A DNA stretch of 64,000 nt, taken from the NCBI GenBank assembly GCA_030066595.1, contig JASJBI010000021.1, positions 40,995 to 104,994 of the forward strand, written 5' to 3'. This DNA is from Alphaproteobacteria bacterium. GTDB lineage: Bacteria > Pseudomonadota > Alphaproteobacteria > JAJFFI01. Below the pieces are notes generated by a model, which saw nothing but the letters and a program-made list of their open reading frames with translations, was not told where the DNA came from and ran no database searches. Within the stretch, counting starts at the first letter, position 1. Every line of letters begins with the position of its first letter. Shown here one piece after another: positions 34,952 to 42,870 of this stretch. A program made the position numbers and the translations under genes.

Positions 34952-35959
34952 CTAACTACGCTTCTTGCGGATTTCCTTGACGACGAACTTTCCGGATTTG
35001 ATGTCCTTGCGAAGCGCTTCGAGCTTGGCCTTGACGTCGGCCGGCAGCTTGGCCGCCGCCCCATAGAATGGCGTGATGTCGACCACACCTTCCGCCATTC
35101 CGTAGCTCACCGCGCCGCCCTTGAAGGTCCCGTCCTTCACCGATTTGCCGACGTCCAGAAACATGACCGGGAAGTCGTAGAGCGATCCCGCGACCACGGT
35201 CTCGGGCGCGACGCTGTTCTGGTCGAGGACCGAACCGTACGCCAGCACGCCCTTTTCCTTCGCCGCCTCGATGATGCCGAGGCTGGTCACGGAAGCGTGG
35301 GCATAAACCACATCGGCCCCTTCGCCGATATGCGCCAATGCGATCTCCTTGCCCTTGACGGGATCCATCCAGGTTCCGGCATAGGCCACGTTGACCTTGA
35401 TGCTGGGATCGACGGAGGCAACGCCGTCCCTGAAAGCCTCCATGATGCGGATGATCGTGCCGTAATGGAAGCCGGCGATGCCGCTGACCTTCTTGGTCTT
35501 GGTCAGGTGCGCCGCGAGCACGCCCAAGAGGTACGCGGGCTGATGCTCCTTGATGTCGATGATCAGAAGATTGTCCGGCGTCTCGGGCTTGGGCGCGCCT
35601 TTGTTGACGATGAACTTGGTGTTCGGAAAGTCGGGCGCGACCTTGAAGAAATGGGCCTGAAACTCGAAGCCGTGGCCGAACACGATGTCGTATCCCTTGC
35701 TCGCGAAATCCCGAGCCGTCGCCTCTTGGTCGGGCGCCTTTATGTTCTCGACCATCGTGGTCTCGAACCCGCCCTTCTTCATGCCCTCGATGCCGAGATA
35801 GCCGGCCTGCCCGAAGCCTGCGTCGTTGACGGTCTGACCGACCAGCAGTACTGCCCTCGGTTTTGACTCCGCGGCCGCAGGATCGACAGCGAGTCCTTGG
35901 AAAACGAAGGCAAGGGCGACGACCCAGAGTGCCCGCCACCACTTCAAACTGGTGTTCAT
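34952..35959 (-). CDS. BMP-family ABC substrate-binding protein (nucleoside type)
   Basis: With ATG 35959, preceded by GGGAGGGGGAG, the protein has 335 residues and a signal peptide (LKWWRALWVVALAFVFQGLAVDPAAA). The BMP/Med-like core includes AVLLVGQTVNDAGFGQAGYLGIEGMKK, DIVFGHGFEFQAHFFKVAPDFPNTKFIVNKG, and DVVYAHASVTSLGIIEAAKEKG, then SVKDGTFKGGAVSYGMAEGVVDI. Such lipoprotein or periplasmic proteins bind nucleosides or related bases. A longer upstream frame is not supported. It heads the importer operon but is separated from its ATPase by a miniature element. Confidence 0.93.
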   Translation of the reverse strand: MNTSLKWWRALWVVALAFVFQGLAVDPAAAESKPRAVLLVGQTVNDAGFGQAGYLGIEGMKKGGFETTMVENIKAPDQEATARDFASKGYDIVFGHGFEFQAHFFKVAPDFPNTKFIVNKGAPKPETPDNLLIIDIKEHQPAYLLGVLAAHLTKTKKVSGIAGFHYGTIIRIMEAFRDGVASVDPSIKVNVAYAGTWMDPVKGKEIALAHIGEGADVVYAHASVTSLGIIEAAKEKGVLAYGSVLDQNSVAPETVVAGSLYDFPVMFLDVGKSVKDGTFKGGAVSYGMAEGVVDITPFYGAAAKLPADVKAKLEALRKDIKSGKFVVKEIRKKRS

Positions 35960-36028
35960 GACTCCCCCTCCCTTTTGTTCGGAACGGTCCCCCGAAGGAC
36001 CTGAATCCCTTGAGATGCGGGATTTTTT

Positions 36029-36066
36029 TTCAAACGATACGATAGTTTGAATATCGAAAAAGTCAA
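36029..36066 (-). promoter_or_regulatory. Candidate promoter and overlapping operator of the BMP operon
   Basis: On the minus strand TTGACT (36066-36061) lies 16 bases before TATCGT (36044-36039). An inverted repeat, TTCAAAC (36029-36035) and GTTTGAA (36045-36051) with nine bases between, covers the -10 box, which is the expected place for a repressor to act. The surrounding 36000-36110 is strongly A+T-rich. About 80 bases separate it from the binding-protein start. Confidence 0.5.
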
Positions 36067-36148
36067 TAAATTTCATAAATCTGAGGATGTTGCGTAATTT
36101 TATTATTATGGCGAAAATGCGACCGGCCCAAAAGTCACAACGCCGCGT

Positions 36149-36412
36149 GTGCCTCAATGGAGAAGGATCGAGAATGGAGCGGCGCTGGACCGGCTGGAGG
36201 CGTTTGCCTTGCTCAATGGCCCCGCCTTCTATGACGTGCCGCCGAACGACGCGCGGGTTCAGCGGCGCAAGACCGCCGCGCCGGCCACGAGTCTCCACGT
36301 CACCGTGGTCGAGGGCGATTCCATTCGCATATTTCGCGCGTTCGATGTTATGGACTGGCCTATAGCGGGCGAGACTGTCACGCGGTCCGTGCACAGGGCT
36401 GAGCCGAATTGA
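36149..36412 (+). pseudogene. Dihydroorotase C-terminal remnant (pyrC fragment)
   Basis: About 80 codons resemble the extreme C-terminus of Escherichia-type dihydroorotase: ALDRLEAFALLNGPAFYDVPPND, then a degenerate stretch and PIAGETVTRSV. The rest of the enzyme (about 270 residues with the metal-binding histidines) is missing, and the upstream DNA is the A+T-rich BMP promoter. No ribosome site precedes the GTG at 36149. It ends 30 bases before pyrE, so the remnant probably marks an ancestral pyrC-pyrE unit truncated by rearrangement. Confidence 0.72.
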
Positions 36413-36442
36413 GAACCCGCAGCATAGGGGTCGGGCAGGCAG

Positions 36443-37144
36443 ATGTTTCCAACCAGCTTTCTAGACAAGAAGCTCATCGCCGAACTCACCGCGAGGATGC
36501 TCCTCGAGGTCAATGCGGTCAATTTCCGGGCCACCGAGCCGTTCAAGTTCACCTCCGGCTGGGCGAGTCCGGTCTATATCGACTGTCGAAAGCTCATCTC
36601 GTTTCCGCGAATTCGCAGCACGTTGATGGACTTTGCCGCCTCGGTGATCCTGCGCGACATAGGCTTCGAGAAGTTCGATGCCGTCGCGGGGGGCGAAACC
36701 GCCGGCATCCCCTTTGCGGCCTGGATCGCTGACCGTCTCATGTTGCCGATGCAGTATGTGCGGAAGAAGCCCAAGGGCTTCGGTCGCGACGCGCAGATCG
36801 AAGGCGACTTGTTGGAAGGGTCACGAATCCTTCTGGTCGAGGACCTTTCGACGGACGGTCGCAGCAAAGTCATATTCTGCGAGGCGTTGCGGGGCGCCGG
36901 CGCGGTCGTCGATCATGCCTTCGCGCTCTTCGACTATGCGATCTATCCCAAGACGCAAGAGAACCTCGCCGCCGCCAGGATCGAGCTGCATTCCCTCGCC
37001 ACCTGGTGGGATGTCCTGGCAGCCTGTCGCGAGCTCGAACACTTCGACCCCGACACGTTGGCGGAAGTGGAGCGCTTCTTGAACAATCCGGTCGATTGGT
37101 CGGCGGCACACGGCGGTGCCTCGGAATCTCCCAACGATCTCTGA
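36443..37144 (+). CDS. pyrE: Orotate phosphoribosyltransferase
   Basis: PyrE converts orotate and PRPP to orotidine monophosphate in pyrimidine synthesis. The 233-residue protein has [22 protein letters not shown] at the orotate site, [34 protein letters not shown] (the mobile catalytic loop) and the PRPP motif [13 protein letters not shown], where a standard enzyme has VEDLITTGGS-like sequence. It may serve the cell's main pyrimidine pathway or salvage linked to the importer operon. It is the only intact pyrimidine-synthesis gene in the window. A GGCAG site precedes the ATG. Confidence 0.95.
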   Translation: MFPTSFLDKKLIAELTARMLLEVNAVNFRATEPFKFTSGWASPVYIDCRKLISFPRIRSTLMDFAASVILRDIGFEKFDAVAGGETAGIPFAAWIADRLMLPMQYVRKKPKGFGRDAQIEGDLLEGSRILLVEDLSTDGRSKVIFCEALRGAGAVVDHAFALFDYAIYPKTQENLAAARIELHSLATWWDVLAACRELEHFDPDTLAEVERFLNNPVDWSAAHGGASESPNDL

Positions 37145-37547
37145 TCGGGCACCGCATGTTGGACAATCCGTTGGCACAAGCTGAAACGATGAGACTGGCG
37201 TCACAGTGGCCGGGTCGTTCTCGCGGAGCCGCTATCGGCTGGCGATAGAGGATTAAGGACGGCACCGTCTCATCCGTCTTGCTCCATGGCATCGCTGGCG
37301 AGTTCGCTGACCGTTTCGGGGAACGCTCCTGCCCGGCTCGATGGCCGCGGCCCGCAAGTCACGAGTTCGGAAACATGTCCGCGCCTTGGTGGCTGGAACC
37401 GAGGGGTTGGCCGGAGAAACGCTTCGTGCGACCAATGGCATCTTTCTCGATCACCTGCCGTTTGATGAATCACACTGGCCGGCTGATCGAAAATTGGCCA
37501 GGCTACGTACAAACGATATTCCCGGATGTGCCGAGGATCCCTTAGCC
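37145..37547. other. Intergenic, no gene seen
   Basis: No reading frame of this 403-base stretch resembles a known protein or has a clear ribosome site. A short dyad CTATCG/CGATAG (37232-37248) lies in it but is not followed by a T-run, so it is a weak terminator candidate for pyrE. The last bases hold the ribosome site of the glutathione peroxidase. Confidence 0.4.
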
Positions 37548-38117
37548 ATGTTTTCAAGACTCGCCATGACACTCCTCGCTTTGTTGGTCGGAACGCCAGC
37601 ACTCTCGGCCGAAAGCGCAAAATCCGCCCATGACTTCGCCTTCACCTCGATCGAGGGCGGATCGCTGCCCCTGTCGAGCTTCGAAGGCAAGGTGGTCTTG
37701 GTCGTCAATACCGCCTCGCGCTGCGGCTTCACGCCGCAATACAGCGATCTCCAGGCGGTATGGGAGCGGTACCGGGACCGCGGGCTGGTCGTGCTCGGCG
37801 TGCCGTCGAACGATTTCGGCGGCCAGGAGCCGGGGTCGGAAGCGGAGATCAAGCAGTTCTGCGAGGTCAACTTCGACGTCGATTTCCCCATGACCGCGAA
37901 GGTGCACGTCAAGGGCAAGGAAGCCCACCCGTTCTATCACTGGGCGGCTGTCGAACTCGGCCCCGTCGCCAAGCCGCGCTGGAACTTTCACAAATATCTC
38001 ATCGGCCCCGACGGCCGGCTGGTCGACTGGTTCTCCACCCCGACCGCGCCCACATCGGCCAAGGTGACCCGCGCCATCGAAGCGCAGCTCGCCAAGGCGT
38101 CGGTTTCCGGCGGCTAG
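37548..38117 (+). CDS. Glutathione peroxidase, exported
   Basis: This 189-residue protein starts at ATG 37548 with a signal peptide (MTLLALLVGTPALSA cut before ESAKS), so it acts in the periplasm. The catalytic tetrad is visible: Cys in VNTASRCGFTPQY (cysteine, not selenocysteine), Gln in PSNDFGGQEPG, Trp and Asn in KPRWNFHKYLI. Enzymes of this type reduce peroxides using thioredoxin or glutathione. It lies upstream of ubiG by 54 bases and opens a group of genes with oxidative or light-stress flavour. Confidence 0.93.
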   Translation: MFSRLAMTLLALLVGTPALSAESAKSAHDFAFTSIEGGSLPLSSFEGKVVLVVNTASRCGFTPQYSDLQAVWERYRDRGLVVLGVPSNDFGGQEPGSEAEIKQFCEVNFDVDFPMTAKVHVKGKEAHPFYHWAAVELGPVAKPRWNFHKYLIGPDGRLVDWFSTPTAPTSAKVTRAIEAQLAKASVSGG

Positions 38118-38171
38118 GCTGGAACGGCTCAGCGCGGGCACGCGGAAGCCGCGCACGGGGGAAAGACGCCC

Positions 38172-38942
38172 ATGCTTGTGAAGGATCATTTGGACCAACC
38201 ATGGCCCGACGCCGCGACCGTCGATCCCGCCGAGGTCGAACGCTTTACTGCGCTGGCCGAAGAGTGGTGGAAACCGGACGGCAAGTTCCGGGCCATGCAC
38301 AAGTTCAACCCGGTCCGCCGTGACTACATCGTCGACCGGATCGCCGATCATTTCGGTCGAGACGTCTCAGCCGATGCCCCGTTCGCGGGCCTCGCGATCC
38401 TGGACGTGGGCTGTGGGGCGGGGCTGCTGTGTGAACCTTTGGCCGCGCATGACGCACATGTCATTGGGATCGATGCCACCGCCCGCAACGTCGAGATCGC
38501 CCGCTGGCACGCCGCCGAAAGTGGGCTGACCGTCGACTACCGCCACTGTCTCGCGGCGCACGTGTTGGAGCAGGGCGAGCGGTTCGATGTCGTGCTCAAC
38601 ACGGAGGTGGTCGAGCATGTCAGCGATCCGGAGCAGCTGATGAAGGAGTGCAGCGCGCTGGTCAAGCCGGGCGGGATCATGATCGTGGCCACGCTCAGCC
38701 GAACGTTGCGTGCGTTCCTGCTGGCCATCGTCGGTGCGGAATACGTTCTCAGGTGGCTGCCCAAGGGTACGCACGACTGGCGTCGTTTCCTGCGGCCAGA
38801 CGAGATCAGCGCCATGGTCGGGCGGCACGGCCTCGAGACGAAGGACGTGACCGGCGTGTCGTTCAACCCGATCGCCGACCGCTGGCGCCTGTCCGGCGAC
38901 ACCGGCGTCAACTACATGCTGTTGGCCGCGAAGGGAGCGTGA
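38172..38942 (+). CDS. ubiG: Ubiquinone biosynthesis O-methyltransferase
   Basis: UbiG carries out the two O-methylations in ubiquinone synthesis. The 256-residue product begins with the family pattern VDPAEVERFTALAEEWWKPDGKFRAMHKFNPVR, followed by the SAM-binding motif LDVGCGAGLLCEPLA, LNTEVVEHV and the C-terminal NYMLLAAKG. A CGGGGGAAAG ribosome site precedes the ATG. Its TGA overlaps the next ATG by one base. In many Alphaproteobacteria ubiG is separate from other ubi genes, as here. Confidence 0.95.
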   Translation: MLVKDHLDQPWPDAATVDPAEVERFTALAEEWWKPDGKFRAMHKFNPVRRDYIVDRIADHFGRDVSADAPFAGLAILDVGCGAGLLCEPLAAHDAHVIGIDATARNVEIARWHAAESGLTVDYRHCLAAHVLEQGERFDVVLNTEVVEHVSDPEQLMKECSALVKPGGIMIVATLSRTLRAFLLAIVGAEYVLRWLPKGTHDWRRFLRPDEISAMVGRHGLETKDVTGVSFNPIADRWRLSGDTGVNYMLLAAKGA

Positions 38943-39250
38943 TGGCTCCCCGCGGGCGGCGCCAGGATATCAGGGCTATCGAACACGGCATTCTGGATCT
39001 GCTGCGGCGACGGTCTGTCGGCAAATCCATCTGTCCCTCCGAGGTCGCGCGGATGCTCGGTGGGCGTCAGTGGCGCGGACGCATGGACGCGGTGCGCGAG
39101 GCGGCGTGGCGGCTGGAGGCCGCGGGCCAGGTCCGGGTTCTGCAGCGGGGCCGACCGGTGGAGCGCACGCGCGTTCGGGGACCGATCCGCATCGCCCTCT
39201 CGGGCGCTCCGCAGCATATCAGCGCCGCGTCGCAAAGGTCCCGATCGTGA
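38942..39250 (+). CDS. DUF3253 family protein
   Basis: A 102-residue protein beginning at ATG 38942, overlapping the ubiG stop. DUF3253 proteins are small winged-helix-like proteins with the pattern IRAIEHGILDLLRRRSVGKSICPSEVARMLGG and RMDAVREAAWRLEAAGQVRVLQRGR, ending in GPIRIALS, all visible here. They are frequently encoded with photolyase-related genes. The stop overlaps the GTG start of the photolyase gene by four bases, indicating translational coupling. The function is unknown; a DNA-binding role is possible. Confidence 0.85.
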   Translation: MAPRGRRQDIRAIEHGILDLLRRRSVGKSICPSEVARMLGGRQWRGRMDAVREAAWRLEAAGQVRVLQRGRPVERTRVRGPIRIALSGAPQHISAASQRSRS

Positions 39251-40797
39251 CGCAAATTGTCTGGTTCAAGCGGGATCTGCGCATTGCCGATCACCTGCCG
39301 CTGACACGGGCGGCCGCGGCCGGCTCGGTCATACCGCTCTATGTCGTCGAGCCGCAGCTCTGGCGTCAGCCGGACAGGTCCGGGCGGCAATGGGCCTTCC
39401 TGTACGACTGCCTGCAAGAACTTCGCGAAGAGCTTGCCGCGCTCGGCATGCCGCTGGTGGTCCGCACGGGCTCGGTCCTCGATGTTCTTGCAGAGCTCCA
39501 TCACAGGATCGGGATTGATGGGATCTGGTCGCATCAGGAGACCGGCAGCGCCTGGACCTACGAGAGAGACAAGGCGGTTGCGGGCTGGGTCCGCGCGCGT
39601 GGCGTGCCATGGACGGAGGTGCCGCAGCACGGGGTCATTCGCGGCCTGAAGACGCGCGACGGCTGGGCGCGCAAATGGGACGCCTTCATGCGGCGTCCGA
39701 TCACGCCCGCGCCGGCCCAAATCCGAGGCGTGGCCGGCGTTGATCCCGGTACCATTCCCGATGCCGATGCGCTTCGTCTTCCCGATGATCCGTGTCCCGG
39801 CCGGCAGCCCGGAGGGCGATCCCAGGCGCGCGCCCTGTTGGCAAGTTTCCTGGAGCAGCGCGGGGCGGCCTATCACAAGGAGATGTCCAGCCCCCTGACC
39901 GCCGCCGAAAGCTGCTCGCGCCTCTCGGTCCATCTGGCGGCCGGCTCGCTCTCGATGCGCGAAGCGGCGCAAGCGGCTTGGCGTCGGCTGGACGAGGTCA
40001 GAGCGCTACCCAGGGCGGAAAGGGGCGGCTGGGGTGCGGCGCTCAATGCCTATATCGGTCGGCTGCACTGGCATTGTCATTTCATCCAAAAGCTCGAGGA
40101 CGCGCCAGGGCACGAATTCCGCAACGTCCACAGCGGCTATAACGGGCTGCGCGAAGGCACCTTCGATGAGGCTCGCTTTGCGGCCTGGGCGACGGGTGGA
40201 ACGGGCTTTCCCTTTGTCGACGCCTGCATGCGGTCACTGCAGGCCACGGGCTGGATCAACTTCCGCATGCGGGCCATGCTCACAGCCTTCGCCGCTTACC
40301 ATCTCTGGCTCCACTGGCGGGAGACCGGCTTGCAGCTGGCGCGGCTGTTTACCGACTACGAGCCCGGCATTCACTGGAACCAGGTCCAGATGCAAAGCGG
40401 GACGACCGGCATCAACACCGTTCGAATCTACAACCCCGTCAAGCAATCCTACGACCAGGATCCGGAGGGCAGCTTCATCAAACGCTGGGTGCCTGAGCTT
40501 CGCGGCGTGCCGCAAGTCTTGATCCACGAGCCCTGGCGCCTGGGGCCCATGGAGCAGGATGCCGCGCGCTGCCGGCTCGGCGTCGACTACCCGGAAAGGA
40601 TCGTCGACCACATGTCGGCGTCCCGGAGCGCCCGCGAACGGATCTACGCGATCCGGCGCACGGCGGCATTCCGCCAGGAGGCCGCGGCGATCCAGTCCCG
40701 TCACGGTAGCCGCAAGAGTGGACTGCCACAGCGCGGCGGACGTTCCCGGGCCCGCAAGCGCGTTGGCGACGGCGTTCAGCCGTCCCTCGATCTGTGA
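39247..40797 (+). CDS. Cryptochrome/deoxyribodipyrimidine photolyase family protein
   Basis: A 516-residue protein starting at GTG 39247 (TQIVWFKRDLRIADHLPL). The N-terminal alpha/beta domain (1-130) binds an antenna cofactor and the helical FAD domain covers about 190-470, with TGFPFVDACMRSLQATGWINFRMRAML. The FAD-binding pocket segment reads DYEPGIHWNQVQMQSGTTGINTVRIYNPVKQ rather than the common DGDLAANNGGWQW pattern, so it belongs to a non-canonical branch. It may repair cyclobutane dimers or act as a light sensor. The Arg-rich C-terminus suggests DNA contact. Confidence 0.92.
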   Translation: MTQIVWFKRDLRIADHLPLTRAAAAGSVIPLYVVEPQLWRQPDRSGRQWAFLYDCLQELREELAALGMPLVVRTGSVLDVLAELHHRIGIDGIWSHQETGSAWTYERDKAVAGWVRARGVPWTEVPQHGVIRGLKTRDGWARKWDAFMRRPITPAPAQIRGVAGVDPGTIPDADALRLPDDPCPGRQPGGRSQARALLASFLEQRGAAYHKEMSSPLTAAESCSRLSVHLAAGSLSMREAAQAAWRRLDEVRALPRAERGGWGAALNAYIGRLHWHCHFIQKLEDAPGHEFRNVHSGYNGLREGTFDEARFAAWATGGTGFPFVDACMRSLQATGWINFRMRAMLTAFAAYHLWLHWRETGLQLARLFTDYEPGIHWNQVQMQSGTTGINTVRIYNPVKQSYDQDPEGSFIKRWVPELRGVPQVLIHEPWRLGPMEQDAARCRLGVDYPERIVDHMSASRSARERIYAIRRTAAFRQEAAAIQSRHGSRKSGLPQRGGRSRARKRVGDGVQPSLDL

Positions 40798-40806
40798 TCC
40801 GCCGCC

Positions 40807-40965
40807 ATGAGACGAAAAGGGCACCTTCCGACGAAAATCTGCAAGACCTGCGGTCGGCCCTTTGCCTGGCGCCGTAGATGGGCGGATTGCTGGCAAGAAG
40901 TGAAACACTGCTCGGACCGCTGCCGGCGGGCGCACAGGAGAAAGGGCGATGACCGTGTTCTTTAG
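40807..40965 (+). CDS. DUF2256 zinc-ribbon protein
   Basis: A 52-residue reading frame just after the photolyase gene encodes MRRKGHLPTKICKTCGRPFAW..., with a CxxC pair (C12, C15) and a second CxxxC (C35, C39) in the pattern of DUF2256: KTCGRPFAWRRRW, then VKHCSDRCRR. It is likely to bind one zinc. The gene is too short for many gene finders and overlaps the start of the following DUF427 gene by 17 bases. DUF2256 genes often neighbour photolyase genes. The role is unknown; a nucleic-acid or protein adaptor is plausible. Confidence 0.8.
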   Translation: MRRKGHLPTKICKTCGRPFAWRRRWADCWQEVKHCSDRCRRAHRRKGDDRVL

Positions 40966-41455
40966 ACCGAAGCGTATCGAGCCCGGACCCGGCCAGGAAT
41001 CGGTCTGGGACTATCCACGGCCGCCGCGCCTGGAACAGGTGAGCGAGAGGCTCAAGGTGGTGTTCGCCGGCGAAACCATCGCCGAGACCGGCGGTGGCTA
41101 CCGGGTGCTGGAGACCAGCCACCCTCCCGTCTACTACCTTCCCCGGGCCGACGTCCGCCTTGATCTCTTGGTTGCGGCGCCGGGGCGCAGCTTCTGCGAG
41201 TTCAAGGGCGTGGCCCGGTACTGGACCATCGATGTCGGTGGCCGGCGGTCCGAGAACGCTGCCTGGAGCTACCCGGATCCCACCGACGGATTTCGCCCGA
41301 TCAAGGATTTCCTGGCCTTCTATGCCTCCCGCGTCGACGACTGCTGGGTCGGGGACGAGCGGGTCGAGGCGCAGGCCGGCGACTTCTATGGCGGGTGGAT
41401 CACATCGCGCATCGTGGGACCCTTCAAGGGTGCCGCGGGGACGCGGGGTTGGTAG
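40949..41455 (+). CDS. DUF427 family protein
   Basis: The 168-residue protein contains one DUF427 domain of about 95 residues with the characteristic VVFAGETIAETGGGYRVLETSHPPVYYLPRADV, then RSFCEFKGVARYWTIDVGG and ENAAWSYPDPTDGFRPIKDFLAFYASRVDDCWV. The ATG (40949) lies inside the end of the DUF2256 gene with AGAAAGG upstream, so the genes form one operon with the photolyase. DUF427 proteins have a beta-barrel fold and no proven activity. Confidence 0.9.
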   Translation: MTVFFRPKRIEPGPGQESVWDYPRPPRLEQVSERLKVVFAGETIAETGGGYRVLETSHPPVYYLPRADVRLDLLVAAPGRSFCEFKGVARYWTIDVGGRRSENAAWSYPDPTDGFRPIKDFLAFYASRVDDCWVGDERVEAQAGDFYGGWITSRIVGPFKGAAGTRGW

Positions 41456-41481
41456 TGGCTGCAGCCAAGGAGCGCGCAGTG

Positions 41482-42072
41482 ATGCTGAGCCGTCGCTACC
41501 TGCACCTGGCCAGGCACGCCTGGTTGGCGGTTGCACTTCTGGTATGCGGCGCGCCGGTCCCTGCGATCGCGGACGACACGGCGCTTTGGACCGCGCTCCG
41601 CTCCGGGGGGCACGTGGCGCTGATGCGACATGCACTTGCGCCGGGTACCGGCGACCCGTCGGGGTTCGATCTCGCCGACTGCGGCACGCAAAGGAACCTC
41701 TCCGATACGGGACGGGCGCAGGCCGCGCGCATCGGCGCGCGCTTTCGCGCAAACGGCATTGCCGCGGCGCGCGTGCTGTCGAGCCAATGGTGCCGGTGCC
41801 GCGAGACCGCGACACTCCTGGACCTCGGCCCGGTCGAGGACCTGCCGACCATCAACTCCTTCTTCCAGAGCCCCGAGCGCCGGGATCCCCAGACGCGGGC
41901 GCTCAAGCAGTGGCTGGCCGAGCAGGACCTCGGCGGACCCGTCGTGCTGGTCACCCATCAGGTCAACATCACCGCCTTGACCGGCGTCTTCCCGGACTCC
42001 GGCGAGATCGTCATCGTCCACCGCTCCGAGATCGGCGAGCTCTCGGTCAAGGGCTCGATCGAGACGGACTAG
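41482..42072 (+). CDS. Histidine phosphatase family protein, exported
   Basis: The 196-residue product begins with a signal peptide (LHLARHAWLAVALLVCGAPVPAIA, cut before DDT) and has the phosphoglycerate-mutase-like core: the MRHA catalytic histidine motif (LMRHALAPG), SSQWCRCRETATLL and VLVTHQVNITALTG with the second histidine. The usual RHG is MRHA here, as in relatives of SixA/lipoprotein histidine phosphatases. ATG 41482 is preferred to GTG 41479. It follows DUF427 by 26 bases. The substrate is unknown. Confidence 0.88.
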   Translation: MLSRRYLHLARHAWLAVALLVCGAPVPAIADDTALWTALRSGGHVALMRHALAPGTGDPSGFDLADCGTQRNLSDTGRAQAARIGARFRANGIAAARVLSSQWCRCRETATLLDLGPVEDLPTINSFFQSPERRDPQTRALKQWLAEQDLGGPVVLVTHQVNITALTGVFPDSGEIVIVHRSEIGELSVKGSIETD

Positions 42073-42126
42073 GCCGCGGCTCTGGGAGCGTGCACGTTCG
42101 CGCCTCGCGCCAACCGCAAGATTGAC

Positions 42127-42774
42127 CTAGCGTGAGCGATAGAAGCGAAGCTCGGCAACTGCGAGATCGGCGCGAAAGGCGCGTCCGATGGCGACCAGAC
42201 CAATCCGCCGAAGCCGCGTGACATCCAGTTGCGCCTCAAGCCGGTAGGGCTCGAAGGTCTCGAAGGGAAGTTCGATGGTCTGCCAGTTTGCGCCGGCGAC
42301 GAAGTGAGCCCGGTAGGACTGCCAGGGGCGGATCGCATCCGGCGTGCGGAGGTGGACCGAGTATCGCTCGCCGTTTCCGCGCACGACGAGGCGCAACCCG
42401 CTGTAGTCGGAGGCGTCCAGGGTCGTCCCTGACGGCGCCAGATCGAGGGCTGCTTGGATGAACCCGCCATTGTTCTCGAGGCGGACATCGCCGGTCAGGC
42501 GCAGGCAGGGACGGCCATCGATGACATCACGCCCGAGGGCGCCTTCAGAGATGCCCCCCATGACGCGGTCGCTGACCCCACGCCACCGCGTTCCCAGCCT
42601 CGACAACAGATCCGCACCGGCGAAATCGTCGATCAACATGCCGCCAGCTTGGGCCAGGACCCGGCTGGCGCGCAAGCCGATCGGGCTGAGCAGGAACAGG
42701 CTCAGGCAGGACTTGGCGACCGCTCGCCTCAAGAGATCGGGCGGCACCAAACGAGGGGTCGGTTCGTGCCTCAT
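42127..42774 (-). CDS. CIA30-like (complex I intermediate-associated 30) family protein
   Basis: With ATG 42774 the product has 215 residues and a hydrophobic N-terminal segment (LSLFLLSPIGLRASRVLAQA) that may be a signal peptide. The CIA30/NADH:ubiquinone-assembly-like domain has IDDFAGADLLSRLGTRWRGVSDRVMGGISEGALG, LRLTGDVRLENNGGFIQAALDL and YSGLRLVVRGNGERYSVHLRTPDA. The galactose-binding-like beta sandwich is found in bacteria with unknown partners. It converges with the histidine phosphatase gene and is divergent from DUF4149. Confidence 0.85.
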   Translation of the reverse strand: MRHEPTPRLVPPDLLRRAVAKSCLSLFLLSPIGLRASRVLAQAGGMLIDDFAGADLLSRLGTRWRGVSDRVMGGISEGALGRDVIDGRPCLRLTGDVRLENNGGFIQAALDLAPSGTTLDASDYSGLRLVVRGNGERYSVHLRTPDAIRPWQSYRAHFVAGANWQTIELPFETFEPYRLEAQLDVTRLRRIGLVAIGRAFRADLAVAELRFYRSR

Positions 42775-42870
42775 ACCGGCCTCACTCCGCTCTCTCCGTT
42801 TCCGCTCCCGAGAGGGCACGCCCCGCGAGACGGAGATCTGGTGCCCAGTGGTCATCGTACATTGAACGCA

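Noticed and set aside
37279..37545. 88-residue frame between pyrE and glutathione peroxidase
   Set aside because: It lacks a ribosome site and any family resemblance and runs into the start of the peroxidase gene, so it was left as intergenic.
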